The notes under the pieces: model-generated
Database searches by the model: none
Told to the model about the DNA's origin: nothing
Seen by the model: the letters and a program-made list of their open reading frames with translations, nothing else
Program-made: the position numbers and the translations under genes
DNA from: Vanessa cardui
Taxonomy: Eukaryota > Arthropoda > Insecta > Lepidoptera > Nymphalidae
Assembly: GCF_905220365.1 (NCBI RefSeq)
Contig: NC_061147.1
Span: 6,138,001-6,202,000, forward strand
Length of the DNA: 64,000 nucleotides
Reading direction: 5' to 3'
Shown here: in pieces, positions 31,882-42,976 of the stretch
Numbering within the stretch: position 1 is the first letter of the stretch
Layout of the letters: every line of letters starts with the position of its first letter

Positions 31882-32174
31882 GAGTCGAGATGGCCCAGGG
31901 GTTAGAACTCGTGCATCTTAACCGATGATTGCGGGTTCAAACCCAGGCAAGCACCGCTGTTTCATGTGTTTAATTTGTCTTTATAATTCATCTCGTGCTC
32001 AGCGGTGAAAGAAAACACCGTGAGGAAACCTGCATGTGACAAATTACATAGAAATTCTGCCACATGTGCATTCCACCAATCCGCATTGGAACAGCGTGGT
32101 GAATATGTTCCAAACCTTCTCCTCAAAGGGAGAGGAGGCCTTTAGCCCAGCAGTGGGAATTTACAGGCTGTTGT
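31882..32174 (+). mobile_element. SINE A, full length (reference copy)
   Basis: Head 'gagtcgagatggcccagggg', B box 'gcgggttcaaacccaggcaag', middle 'cggtgaaagaaaacaccgtg' and 3' end 'agcccagcagtgggaattta'. TGAGCAAA flanks it at 31869-31876 and 32175-32182, consistent with a target duplication. The best copy in the window, with that at 43797. Confidence 0.9.
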
Positions 32175-32504
32175 TGAGCAAAATAATAACAGAATTAATT
32201 GCAATATTATACATTCCACGATCAATAAAAAGTATCGTATGTATAGACAGTCGCCATTTTTTTGTGTGGTCATTAATTTATCAAGTGGCGTGTATCACTA
32301 ATGAGTAACAGAGGGTTGTTTTGTTTAAAAACGCATAAAGGTGCCTCAAGCTATTTAAACACTTCCGGTTTGAACAAGGGGAGCCGAAGGTTAGATGGTA
32401 ATCTTACCCTGTAGGCTTTGCGAATGTTAAATGTCAAGTTTCTGGCTTATCACAAGTAACAAATAAAATTATTAATCCATGACGTAATAAATAAAAAATT
32501 TAAC

Positions 32505-32855
32505 GAAAAAAACCGACTTCAAGAAAAACACTATTTTAATACAAATAAATATGCACTAAAAAGTAATAAAAGTAATTGCGTATTCAACATATTTTTTAGA
32601 GTCCTAAGTAAAATGAAATGAAAAAAAAAGTATTAGACTGCTTCAAAGTCGATTTGCGATTGTATAATGTGGTTACAGTTGTTGTTATATTTGGAGTCTT
32701 TGGAGAAAATGGGACCACAAGCACTAGCTTTCAAACAAAAAAAAAATGTAATCGGCCCACGCAGAAAAATTTAAGGTTAGTAAAGGTAACAAACATTAAA
32801 AAACAAAATGCGGACGAATGAATAACCTCTTCCTTTTTGAAGTCCGTTTGTAAAC
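32505..32855 (+). mobile_element. deletion derivative of the 1.7-kb composite
   Basis: It has the left end (AACCGACTTCAAGAAAAACAC) up to 'atatttggagtc', then jumps directly to the right-end region ('aaatgggaccacaagcacta') and ends 'cttttTGAAGTC'. About 1.35 kb of the parent is missing, but both termini are kept. Confidence 0.7.
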
Positions 32856-32984
32856 AAAATGTTATTTGTCAAGTATAGCTTATGTTGTTATTAAATTTAA
32901 CATAGGTGATATCACGCATGACTGATCTTAATTGATAAAGATTTTTTCCTTGACTTTCACCATACTGTTGCAAGGTGTTTTGCT

Positions 32985-33025
32985 TCACCATTGAACACGA
33001 GATGGTTTATAAACAAAAAGCTATG
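32985..33025 (-). repeat. SINE A internal fragment
   Basis: 'accattgaacacgagatggt' block only. Confidence 0.4.
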
Positions 33026-33029
33026 TATA

Positions 33030-34160
33030 CAGTGAAACGTTTCACATAGAAAAGTTGCAATCAAACCTTGAAATTTTACATCACGCTTTACATGAGATTT
33101 TGGAATAAAACAATTATAAAGGCAAAATTTTACAACATCATGAAATATACACTTATAATAAAAATATATTTATATCATATAAACATACACACACGAGACT
33201 TGATGATTTTAATTTATTGAGAATGACAATAATGTAACAATAAGCAAATAAAATAGTAACTGGAACAGGATATACAGGGCATAAGTTACTTTAAATAACA
33301 TTTGCACCCCAATAATATGATAAATGTGAAAGTGAGTTGACTTATTTGTTGACGCTTTCATGCTTCAACTACTCAATTTAACATCATAATAATTTACACA
33401 CTCGTCAAGATTAAAATTAAATTTAAAAAATCAGTAAATAAAACTTGCACCCACCCATTAAAACCGGGCGAATCCGTGACCGGAAACCAGTTAAGAATAA
33501 ACCCACTAATGAAAACCTAATATAATAAAATGAGTCTGTTGAAGTATTAACCTAGTTACGTTAATAAAATTATAAACGCGATACAGCCAATAGTGATAAG
33601 TGTGTGGCTACACATAACCAACTATCTTAAATAAAATATAAACTCACACCATTGCTAAGAATTAAATCGATCTTTTAAAAAGTTATCCCTAAATCTATTT
33701 TCGCCGCGGAGGGCCCGTCCCTCACAAAGGGCCGTAACAATGATTTATGTTAAACTGTTAAGTCCAGGCGTTACTTACGCTTTGCGTTTCAACCACATTT
33801 CCAAGAATTAACGGGTAAAATGAGATATAACAAATTAGCTCTTATAGTTATTGGACTTATAGACCAAATTTGTATGGTATATTAAACACTATATGCGGGT
33901 TTTAATTTAATTTTTTGCGAACTCGCGCTAATATAATAATTATGTATTATTTATGGTGATTGAGTATTGCAGGAAATATTATGTATGTTTGTTCCGAGAT
34001 CTCCATAATAGTTCATTAGTTCAATTCAATAATATCTTGACAGTGTCAAGACTACTCGGTCGGAACGAAGCTTCTACGAAAAACAGCGAGTTTATTTTTA
34101 TCAGACATGTCTTCATACTATTATAAATTATTTCTGAAACGGTTCTATTCCCATGACGTG
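33030..34160. other. unique AT-rich sequence
   Basis: A GC-rich imperfect hairpin 'gagggcccgtccctcaca', then 'aagggcc' (33708), is the only visible structure. Confidence 0.35.
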
Positions 34161-34187
34161 ACATATATCCTTCTATACTAATAATAA

Positions 34188-34316
34188 TTTGAAATAAAAC
34201 TAGTTTTAACGGATTTGAATCGCGTATATTAATTATTTTTAACATCACGACGTTTCGAGCACTTTACAGTGTGACCACCAACCCTGTAAAAAATCCGTTA
34301 AAACTAGTTTTATTTC
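34188..34316. repeat. hairpin element with 24-bp arms
   Basis: 'aaataaaactagttttaacg' plus 'gattt' is matched by the complement at 34289-34314; about 75 bp lie between the arms. It seems to interrupt a Helitron whose start is at about 34170 and whose body resumes at 34330. Confidence 0.55.
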
Positions 34317-34329
34317 AATGTGTAATAAT

Positions 34330-34520
34330 TACGAAAATTTAAGACAACATTATTAAGAACGTGAAAGAAACTCTGTCTGACTGTCGCTCTATCACTGACA
34401 AACCACAGAACCAAATTTGATGAAATTTGGTATGAAGCAAACTTGGACTCCAGGGATGGACATGAGTTACTTTTTTGTCTAACACATGACAACCAAACCA
34501 CACAAACGCTGACGACCACT
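34330..34520 (+). mobile_element. Lep1-type Helitron body
   Basis: 'gaaactctgtctgactgtcg', 'tttgatgaaatttggtatga' and 'tgagttacttttttgtctaa' in the normal order, plus strand. Confidence 0.6.
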
Positions 34521-34802
34521 ATGAACTAACTAATGTCGTAACAGCACACACACATAGTTTTGGAATTTCTATACATTTGCATCAACTGCATGAATTTTAC
34601 CGTACGTAGTCAACAAATAGTTAGTTATATGTGAAGTAATACCATCGTCTCATTTCCATTGAAGCACCCATTGAGCGTTATGGAGTGCTTAATGTGTTCA
34701 AATGTCTGCTACGTAGGTACTGAGTATTTCTGTTATTGTTTTTTTCTTAAGTTTCAATTTTGGATTAAAAAATGTTATAGTTTTAATCAATGATATTCTA
34801 AT

Positions 34803-35081
34803 AAACAGATATGTTATATCCATACTAAACATCAGAAAAAAGTGTGCCGCGCCGGGGATCGTTTATTTTAATTTATTTTTAAATTTCGTTAAAAGTAAAA
34901 AGGATAGCTTGATAAAAACAATAAGTAAAAGGCATAACTAGATGTTTTCATTACGCAAAACGTATTACTACGTAATTATTTTGTAATATAACGTATTACT
35001 ACGTAAAACGACTAAAGGCAAACGTCTCAATTAGGACGTTTTCTAGTCTTCACTTTTTGCGCTTTAATAACATATCTGTTT
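34803..35081. mobile_element. MITE family M1, copy 2
   Basis: 279 bp bounded by AAACAGATATGTTAT and its exact complement. The internal 'cgtattactacgta' motif occurs twice. No clear target duplication, no coding; superfamily unknown. Confidence 0.7.
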
Positions 35082-35469
35082 TCTACAACAACATTGCTTT
35101 TAATCATATGTATATATAAAGAAGCAACTTTTAATTGTTTCATGCAAAATGAAACGGGTGAATACGGTTATTTTAATGTTTTTTTAGTTTATAGACTTAC
35201 AGGATATACTATGCATGTTGCTTTGGTGATAGCACAATATGACGTCTGAGAGAAAATATTCGGTCTAGATTCTGAAGCAGACGCTGCCAAAACTGTAACG
35301 ATCACACAATTTCGTGTCATAAATTTATAATTATAAACTCTGAAATATTTACAGGAAAATCACAGACAGCATTTTGACACATACGTACATAATTGTGATA
35401 GTAAAAAAAATACGCAAAGCATGTTGTACGACGCATAGATCGTCTAGTGATTTCTTATCATATTGGTTA

Positions 35470-35531
35470 AAATATACCCAGAGATAAAAATATTTATTGT
35501 AGTCATATGAAGTCGGGGTGGGCGGCTAGTT
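35470..35531 (+). mobile_element. Helitron 3' terminus
   Basis: 'gaagtcggggtgggcggCTAG|T'; CTAG at 35527-35530. Only the end of the element is recognisable. Confidence 0.5.
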
Positions 35532-35582
35532 TAATGTCGTGTTGAAAGATGGCGATTCAACAGACCTTGTTTAAAGCCTACT

Positions 35583-35745
35583 CGACTCTCTATATAAAAC
35601 AAAGTCGCCTCCCGCCGTCTGTACGCTTAGAATAAAATACGCAACGCTTTTAATGCGGTTTTTATCAATACACTGAGTGTTTCAAGAGGGCGGTTATATG
35701 TATGTATAATACATGCATATGTATAAAGAGAAAAATCCTTAAGTT
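35583..35745 (+). mobile_element. Helitron H1, 5' part
   Basis: 'aaacaaagtcgcctcccgcc' to 'tatgtataatacatg', matching the left part of the copy at 1735. Confidence 0.5.
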
Positions 35746-35840
35746 TGAATTTAACTTACAGGAAAAAAATAAGATTTATTTTTAAATGTTCGTTTTTAAT
35801 TATGCCTTATGACCTAGTATGTTTTCCTAGTAAATTATAT

Positions 35841-36060
35841 GAGACAACATCATATACATTACTCTGATCCCAATGTAAGTAGCTGAAGCACTTGTGTTAT
35901 GGAAATCAGAAGTAACGACGGTACCACAAACACCCAGAGCCAAGACAACATAGAAAACTAATGGTAATCTGCATCGACTCGGCCGGGAATCGAACCCGGG
36001 ACCTCAGAGTGGCGTACCCATGAAAACCGGTGTACATACCACTCGACCATGGAGGTCGTC
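35841..36060 (-). mobile_element. SINE family B, full length, 8-bp target duplication
   Basis: Complete from 'gacgacctccatggtcgag' (minus strand) through the B box to '...gttgtctc'. It is flanked by AATTATAT at 35833-35840 and 36061-36068. Few differences from 10933 and 51869. Confidence 0.9.
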
Positions 36061-36061
36061 A

Positions 36062-36630
36062 ATTATATAATATTGATCTTAGAACTAAATTTTGCTAAAG
36101 TAGCATCAGAGCTCGGTAGATTTATTGAAGAGCTATAAAAAGCCTGTAGTTGCTATGCTTGGAGTAGACATCTTAACAATGGGGAAGGGGGAGGCTCTTG
36201 AATAGAGTGGATATGGTAGTCACTAAGTATTGATTTTTCTTGAAAACTCTACGCGTGGTCTTCTTCGTAGTTCGCACGTATGATGTTAAACACCATATCA
36301 AACCTCTTTGCTCGACTCTAATATTTAATTGTTATCTGTTCCTGTCTTCTATTATATCTAAATAAACAATTTAAAAAAATAATTCTATTTTTAAACATAT
36401 ATTGAAAAATAGAACTTTTATTAAATTGTAAACTACTTTAGTAGTTAGCTGTGGAAGCTTTTTCGTGATTGTCAAGATTTGAAGCCGTCGTGGCTTCAAA
36501 TCTTGGTCTATTTCATCTGCATAAAAGTACATATTGATTTAGTATCTAACTTCTCCTTGTATACTAACAGTATATAAGGAGAGGTAAGTAATGTTGTATT
36601 GAGATTTTGATTAAAATGTTACAAATATAA
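36062..36630. other. unique sequence
   Basis: An inverted pair 'gatttgaagcc...ggcttcaaatc' (36475-36503) is present. Nothing else. Confidence 0.35.
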
Positions 36631-36637
36631 AATTACT

Positions 36638-36738
36638 AGCGACACACCCTAGTTTCGCACGGGTGCAATACTGATACTAAATTAACTACAGAATTTGTTT
36701 AATTACGACATAACATTAGAAATTACTAAAATTGACAG
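36638..36738 (-). mobile_element. Helitron H1, 3' end only
   Basis: ACTAG at 36637-36641, then 'cctagtttcgcacgggtgca'. Cut off by an ACCGACTTC repeat end at 36749. Confidence 0.6.
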
Positions 36739-36743
36739 TATTT

Positions 36744-36789
36744 TTAACCGACTTCAAAAAAAGGAGGAGGTTCTCAATTCGTCGGGGCC
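36744..36789 (-). repeat. isolated terminal fragment of the composite repeat
   Basis: 'aaccgacttcaaaaaaagga' and 'ggttctcaattcgtcgg', immediately before the terminus of the full copy: two ends in tandem. Confidence 0.6.
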
Positions 36790-36831
36790 TTTTTCAACCG
36801 ACTTCCAAAAGGAGGAGGTTATCAATTCGTC

Positions 36832-36875
<44 letters not shown>

Positions 36876-38509
36876 GTTACCTCATAACTTTTCACTGGGT
36901 GGACCGATTTTGATAATTTTTTTTTTCTTTGAAAGGTAGTGCTTCCCGTGGGGTCCCATTTTTTTTATTTTTTTTTTCCGATGATGGTATCCATGTGATA
37001 ACGACATAAGTCTTAAATTTGCGTTATGTATATGCGCGACAAATAGGTGAATAACTGAAAATCACGTTAACCAATTTTGATAATTCTTTTTTTATTATAA
37101 AATATATACTTCAAGGGTAATTTGGTGAAAGTTTGGTAAGGTTCTGAGCACAGGATCCATGACAAAGTGACAGAACGGAAGGGAACGGAACAATTCTGAG
37201 GAGCACGTTAGCGATACTCGGTCAAATCTTTTATTTATAGGTTATTTGGATATTTGAGTCACCTTCCGTAATGGGGTTATGTTTATGTAATTATCATAGT
37301 CGAATATTATAATCAACTAGCTACCCACCCCGGCTTCGCACGGGTGCAATACTGATACTAAATATACTACAGAATTTGTTTATTTACGACATCACATCGC
37401 AAACTTCTAAAATTATCAGTGTTTCTTTACTATATTGTTCATGTATTATATACACAAACCTTCCCCTTGAATCACACTATCTTTTAAAAAAAACCGCATC
37501 AAAATCCGTTGCGTAGATTTAAAGATATAGGGACAGAGAAAGCGACTTTGTTTTATACTATGTAGTAATGGAACTCCTATACGGCTCGCAGTTAGGGTGC
37601 GATATGGGGCAGAATTTCTTACTATCTTTAATCAAATTTTGTGTATGTGATGTGATGTCATATGATGTACGAAATATAGTTGGTCTTTTTCAAAGTTTTT
37701 TTTCTGAGGTCGATTACAGCTCTTTCGAGGGATCCTTGTAGTTTACGCCGCGTGACGTATTAAATCCGCATTTTCGAAAGTCTATTTTTGCTTTATTCGC
37801 AAGTTTCCTTTGAAATTGTCCTCGAAGTAGTTTCTGACTCATATAAACGAAACGCTTAATCTATCCATATTAAAAAAAAATAGTTAGTCAACATCAGTTT
37901 CACTTAAAATCAAAAAATAAATAAAATTTTAACAAAAAGAAAAACCGACTTCAAACAAAACACTATTTTAAAACAAATAAAAATGCACTAAAAAAATAAT
38001 AAAAATAATTGCATGTTTTACATATTTTTTAGAGTCCTCCTAGGTAAAATGAAATGAAAAATATTAGACTACTTAAAAGTCGATTTACGATTATATAATG
38101 TAGTTTTAATTATTGTTATATTTGGAGTCGGTGTCAGCCAATAAAACCCTACAGTATATCTATCAAAAACAATACGAGAAAACTTTAACAAATATGTTTT
38201 TTACAAATTACCTTTTACACAATAATATACTGAATCAATCAAGGGGCTCGTATCGCTTCTTTCTTTTGATTGTTCGGACAAGGGCACCGTAGCTGACACC
38301 GGCTCCAAATATACCAATAATTATAACTACATTATATAATCGTAAATCGACTTTTAAGTAGTCTAATATTTTTCATTTCATTTTACCTAGGAGGACTCTA
38401 AAAAATATGTAAAATATGCAATTATTTTTATTATTTTTTTAGTGCATTTTTATTTGTTTTAAAATAGTGTTTTGTTTGAAGTCGGTTTTTCTTTTTGTTA
38501 AAATTTTAT
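36790..38509 (-). mobile_element. second, inverted copy of the 1.7-kb composite repeat
   Basis: The reverse complement follows 773-2474 over its whole length. It contains the ACCGACTTC end with a T run at 36837-36870, the 'ggaacaattctgaggagcac' block, the Helitron H1 (37317-37562) with CTAG and hairpin, the 'gaaatatagttggtc' bridge, and the palindromic module (37921-38509). Its length is 1720 versus 1702 bp. Confidence 0.75.
37317..37562 (-). mobile_element. Helitron H1 inside the composite, intact 3' hairpin
   Basis: The minus strand ends CACCCGtgcgaagcCGGGGTG, ggtag, CTAG|T: a 6-bp stem and the canonical tetranucleotide. The 1735 copy has a degraded hairpin, so this is the better-preserved version. 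Confidence 0.7.
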
Positions 38510-38523
38510 TTATTTTTTTTTTT

Positions 38524-38835
38524 TATTTTTTTTTTTATGTATGTTACCGAATTACTCGAAGATGGCTGGGCCGATTTTGACAATTCTTTTTTTGTTTGAA
38601 AGGGCATGTTTTACAGGTGGTCCCATTGTCAGGAGATCAGGATCTGATGATGGGATCCTGGAGAAATCGAGGGAACTCCTCAAATTTTATAGGCACACCT
38701 ATAGTAATTTCGGTTTTATTCAAAGTGCCTTGGTCATATGCTCACGAAAAGTAACATTTGATGAAGTGGAACTGATGATGAAGACCACAACTGGTAATCA
38801 GAACCTATTAGTAAGTAACTATTTTACGGGTTTAG
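38524..38835 (+). repeat. related poly-T/'gggccgattttgacaattc' repeat
   Basis: Shares the order poly-T, 'tatgttacc', 'ccgattttgacaattctttt', 'tttgaaaggg' and 'ggtcccat' with the right end of the composite, then diverges. The 102-codon frame over it is a by-product of the repeat. Confidence 0.45.
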
Positions 38836-39163
38836 TTCTATTTCTTTAAGATAGTCGTCAAGCAATTGATGTTAGTTAACATGCCTATGATAAAGTCTAG
38901 CTGATGGTGGATTACCAGGAGAATTCCTCAATGATTAACGGCATTGCATCGGGAAAAATGGTATTGTCTAATTGGCGATGAGCAGTTAACATTAGGCTAT
39001 TGTAACTTAGGTAACGCTTAATGTGAGTTGCAGTCCACATCGTATTGAAACGGCGTTGAGTTATGTTTAGAGTCGAAAGCCTAAATGTACTGAGTATAAT
39101 AAAGTGAATGACAAACACTACCAATTGTAATTATAAATAACAAAACAACACTGAAAAGCATTA

Positions 39164-39532
39164 AATAAATTTTTATAAATAAAAAAAAAACCGCCTTCAA
39201 AAATGAACTAAAAAGAAAAAAATAATCAGTTACATCCATATCCAATTCACGATTTTTTAATCACCTTTTGAAGTCGGTGCCAACAAAGTAAATAAATTCC
39301 TATATTGAAATCATTTAATTTGTATCGATAGTAGGGTTTGTCTAATGGTGTCATCTATACAATAAATAGATTTAGTTTTTGTACGTATGTATTATGTACC
39401 TATATTAGCAATGTTGGCACCGACTTTGAGAGGTGATTAAAAAATCGTTAATTGGATATGGATGTAACTGATTATTTTTTTCTTTTTAGTTCATTTTTGA
39501 AGGCGGTTTTTTTTTATTTATAAAAATTTATT
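39164..39532. mobile_element. 369-bp MITE with arms of about 125 bp
   Basis: The ends AATAAATTTTTATAAATAAA are mirrored at 39532. The arms continue through 'accgccttcaaaaatgaac' and 'agttacatccatatccaatt' to 'gtgccaac'. It resembles the composite family in its A(C/G)CG(A/C)CTTC word but is otherwise distinct. Confidence 0.75.
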
Positions 39533-39660
39533 GTGTACTATATTGTCAATATACACAAAAACCTACCTCTCGAATCACTCTATCTATTAAAAAAACCTCA
39601 TCAAAATCCCTTGCGTAATTATAAAGATCTAAGCATGACTTTGTTCTTTACTATGTAATG
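39533..39660 (-). mobile_element. Helitron H1, 5' part
   Basis: 'cctacctctcgaatcactct' to 'tgactttgttctttactatg'; abuts the MITE directly. Confidence 0.55.
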
Positions 39661-40011
39661 ATTTGTTCCGAAACAGACAAAAACTTACAATTTTAATTTC
39701 TTGTAAATCGAACAAAAAAAAAACAAAAAATATTTTTCTAATTGTAATTACGACGTGTTATTCTAAGGTACACAAGGTCAACGATCACAATAATTATATT
39801 CACGTAAAATCTGATGGTTTAATGACCTAATAAAAACACAATTTATTAAATCCGTATGTAACAAATTTCAAAAGTTATGCAAGGAACACACTTGCGCGTT
39901 TAGCGATTCTTAAACGACCACGACGCTGAATTATTTCTTCATTTGTAAAAGTATACAATTATACATACATCTTCCCGTCAAAGAGAATAAAATATAACAA
40001 AACTAGCGGAT

Positions 40012-40290
40012 CGTCCCGGCTTCGCACGGGTTTACATAAGTTTTTTTTTCTATTTTTCCATTTATTTATATGTTTATTGTTGCTTGTTTCCGGCATTAAT
40101 AACAAATGTCGTTCTATTTACACTTATTTTCACAAAAACCTTAATAAAGTATATACCTAAACGTTCCTCATGAATTACTCTATCTATTAGTGAAAATCGC
40201 ATGAAAATCCGTTCACTAGTTTTGGAGTTTATCGCGAATATACAGACTGATATACGCGACCAAAGGACTTTGTTCTATAATATGTAGAGA
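40012..40290 (-). mobile_element. Helitron, variant of H1
   Basis: ACTAG at about 40005, 'tcccggcttcgcacgggttt' hairpin and a body with 'catgaaaatccgttcactag' and the terminal 'actttgttctataatatgta'. Confidence 0.65.
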
Positions 40291-40549
40291 TAATAAACTT
40301 AGCCGACGTTACTGTGCAGAGGTGTTGCCGCAGCGTATGCGTCACGGTCGTTGTCGCTTCGCTTCGTCGCACAGATGCGTTCGAAACTTAAATCCGTAAA
40401 GCCACGGTTACATATGCGACCAAGCGAGATATATCTTATATTAAAACCTTAATAGTTAAGCGACGATATAGTTTGTGCCACTTATGATTGTGTATAACCA
40501 ACGCGTAAAGCTAATAATTCTCCTATATAATGACCAACCTACATTTATT

Positions 40550-40812
40550 TTTACATAGCGATCCGCCACGGCTTCACATGGTTGCAAGACTGATATTAAA
40601 TATACTATTTAATTTATTTACATATGAAATTACACAAAATCAGGAATGTTTCTTTACTATATTTTCCATGTATTTTATATACACCAACTTTCCTCTCGAA
40701 TCACTCTATCTATTTAAAAAAACCGAATCAAAATCGGTAGCGTAATTTTAAAGATATTAGCATACATAGGGACAGACAGCGGTAAGCGACATTGTTTTAT
40801 ACTATGTAATGA
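40550..40812 (-). mobile_element. Helitron H1 copy
   Basis: 'cgatccgccacggcttcaca' to 'gcgacattgttttatactat'. The terminal CTAG has been lost. Confidence 0.6.
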
Positions 40813-40975
40813 TACAACTCTATTCTACTTGATTACTTGTTAGGGCTTTGTGCCAGGCCGTCTGACAATGTACCACACACTCATTCTATCATCAAGCAGT
40901 AAGATGCAGACGAAATGGGCTATCAATATGTTTACTTCCATTTTAAATCACACTTACGAATTGATAAACAGTTTA

Positions 40976-41235
40976 TCTGTACATATAATAAAATTGGAGT
41001 GTCTGTTTGTAATATTAAAATAGCACATATTTACTCATTGTATGTCTATGTATACACGGTACATATACTATAATAACATTTTTTACAATTTTTGTGTCTG
41101 TCTGTTTGTTCCGGCTAATCTCTGAAACGGCTGAACCGATTTCGATTTTCACTGGGAGATAACTGATATAATGAGTAACTTAAGCTACAATAGATTTTTG
41201 TTAAATTTAAACGCGAACGTCGCGAGCACAGCTAG
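40976..41235 (+). mobile_element. Helitron H2, complete short copy
   Basis: 5' 'tctgtacatataataaaatt' and 3' 'gtcgcgagcacagCTAG|T'. It contains the 'ccggctaatctctgaaacgg' block. About 260 bp, nonautonomous, the reference for fragments at 425, 618 and 2475. Confidence 0.65.
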
Positions 41236-41282
41236 TCTTAAAAATTATATTATTGACTGACAAACAACAATGGTTAGTTTAA

Positions 41283-41480
41283 GAACTAGCGCGCACTGGT
41301 GATTTTTGTCACGGTGACTGTTTCGTCACTCTTGCCGTGTCCATGAATATGTATGGAGGTGCGCGCACGTTACGACGTGACAATTGGGTGACATTTGTGT
41401 CTGCATCTGTACATATTCACGGACTTGACAAGAGTGACGAAACAGTCACCGTGACAAAAATCACCAGTGCGCGCTAGTTC
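41283..41480. mobile_element. 198-bp MITE, near-perfect 50-bp TIRs, TAA duplication
   Basis: Arms start GAACTAGCGCGCACTGGTGA and run at least 50 bp through 'gtcacggtgactgtttcgtc'. TAA flanks both ends (41280-41282, 41481-41483), as for PIF/Harbinger MITEs. The centre carries 'gtgcgcgcacgttacgacgt'. Near-identity of the arms suggests a young insertion. Confidence 0.85.
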
Positions 41481-41692
41481 TAATACTGTCATTGAGACCT
41501 TTGACACTGAATAAGTACGCGGAATTATAAAAGTAGAATAGTTAAACATTTGTTAATGTTTGTGTTTAGTCCATTTGTTACAATGTCAATATATTTGAAC
41601 GCAATAAGATTAAATTGTAAATATTTAGATAATTGTTCTTATGTGGTTTAATAGCAAGTACATAATTATAATTATTAATCAATATTGAACAT

Positions 41693-41762
41693 CACATATA
41701 TTGCTCTGATTCCAATGTAAGCTTGAGCATTTGTGTTATGGAAAATCAGAAGTAACGACTGT
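41693..41762 (-). mobile_element. SINE B fragment
   Basis: 'attgctctgattccaatgta' to 'aatcagaagtaacgac', 3' part only. Confidence 0.65.
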
Positions 41763-41868
41763 CAATCTGTTTGTCATACTGAACCATAATTGATGAATTA
41801 GGCTACTTTTTTAATACCTAACACCTGACGATAGATTAAAACACAAGCACAAGATACTTAATAAATAA

Positions 41869-42040
41869 ACAAATATTGGACAACATCACATACATTACTC
41901 TGATCCCAATGTAAGTAGCTGAAGCACTTGTGTTATGGAAAATCAGAAGTAAGATGGTACAAACACCCAGACCCAAGACAACATAGAAAACTAATGAACT
42001 TTATCTCCATCGAATCGGCCAGGAATCGAAGTCGGCACCC
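41869..42040 (-). mobile_element. SINE B, head partly missing
   Basis: 'ggacaacatcacatacatta' to 'atcgaatcggccaggaatcg'; the A-box part is absent. A Lep1-Helitron scrap lies just before it (41765-41850). Confidence 0.75.
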
Positions 42041-42189
42041 GGGTTTTCAATCGTTCTACTATTATGCCTTTAAAATTAAATTGAGCCTGTAATCTCGACT
42101 GTCGCTCTTTACTCTTGACACTCTTCTTCACACGTTACATTGGCTAAATAACGTGATTGAATTTTGACACAACTAAAAGTAAAAAAAAG

Positions 42190-42975
42190 CAAAATAAATT
42201 ACATATTTTCAAACGACTATTATATCGACGAAAATGTTGAAAATTTAGTCTAGAGCGTTTTTAATCTTGCAATTTAATCTTTATTTCTAAGAATATAGAT
42301 TTATATGATCAATGACAGTCTACTCATATATTCGCCAGTTCATATTGCTAATTGTTTCTGCGATTTTAACTTACAGTGAGTGGCATTAGTATCAATTTTT
42401 TGTGATGTATATAATCGCTATAATTGATATTAATCGGTGTGCACCTGCCACGTGGTTGTGAAACGAAATACCTTTAGTTGTATATAACTAGTCCGTCTCG
42501 GCTTAACATGCATCCAAAAAGGGCCTGTGTACCATACACCTCTATTTGATATATAAATTACAGATTTTTCTATATAAGAAATTTTATTTTCTTGGCTATA
42601 GTATGCGCATGTTTCACCCTTATAAATATTCCTTTTGAATCATTTTGTATTAATGACACACATTAAAATTCGTTACATAGTTACAACGATCAAAGTTTAT
42701 ATCTCTATTTTATAATATAGAGTATTAAATAATAGAAGCTGTCAATCAATAAATAAAGTTCGAGAACATTGAGTAACTTAATATAAAATAATAAAACGGA
42801 TCATTAAAGCATCCATACTTGATACTACACATATACAAATTCAGCTGAAAAGCACGCTGTACATATATACTTCACTAATATAACTGCACAGTCATATGCT
42901 TAATACACACAGACACTACCCAAGCGTCGTCACAGTCGAAGTCTGACACTTAGCTTAGCTTTATTTATCAAGTGT
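42190..42975. other. unique AT-rich sequence
   Basis: Nothing recognised. Confidence 0.35.
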
Positions 42976-42976
42976 A

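Larger units (their letters stand above)
41540..42188 (+). mobile_element. orphan poly-A retroposon (family R), split by SINE B pieces
   Basis: The left part, 41540-41690 ('tttgttaatgtttgtgttta', 'ttgttcttatgtgg'), and right part, 42055-42188 ('ctactattatgcctttaaaa', 'cgttacattggctaaataac'), match the two halves of the 351-bp insert at 43137-43487. About 365 bp of SINE B and Helitron material lies between them. Confidence 0.65.

Noticed and set aside
36837..36870. Long T run as a possible retroposon tail
   Set aside because: It lies at the same internal place as shorter T runs in the other composite copies, so it is slippage in that repeat.
38541..38849. 102-codon plus-strand frame
   Set aside because: The first part is the poly-T repeat related to the composite element; no splice sites or homology.
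41283..41480. microRNA precursor
   Set aside because: Arms are full TIRs with a TAA duplication, so a MITE explains it; no mature-arm asymmetry can be judged.
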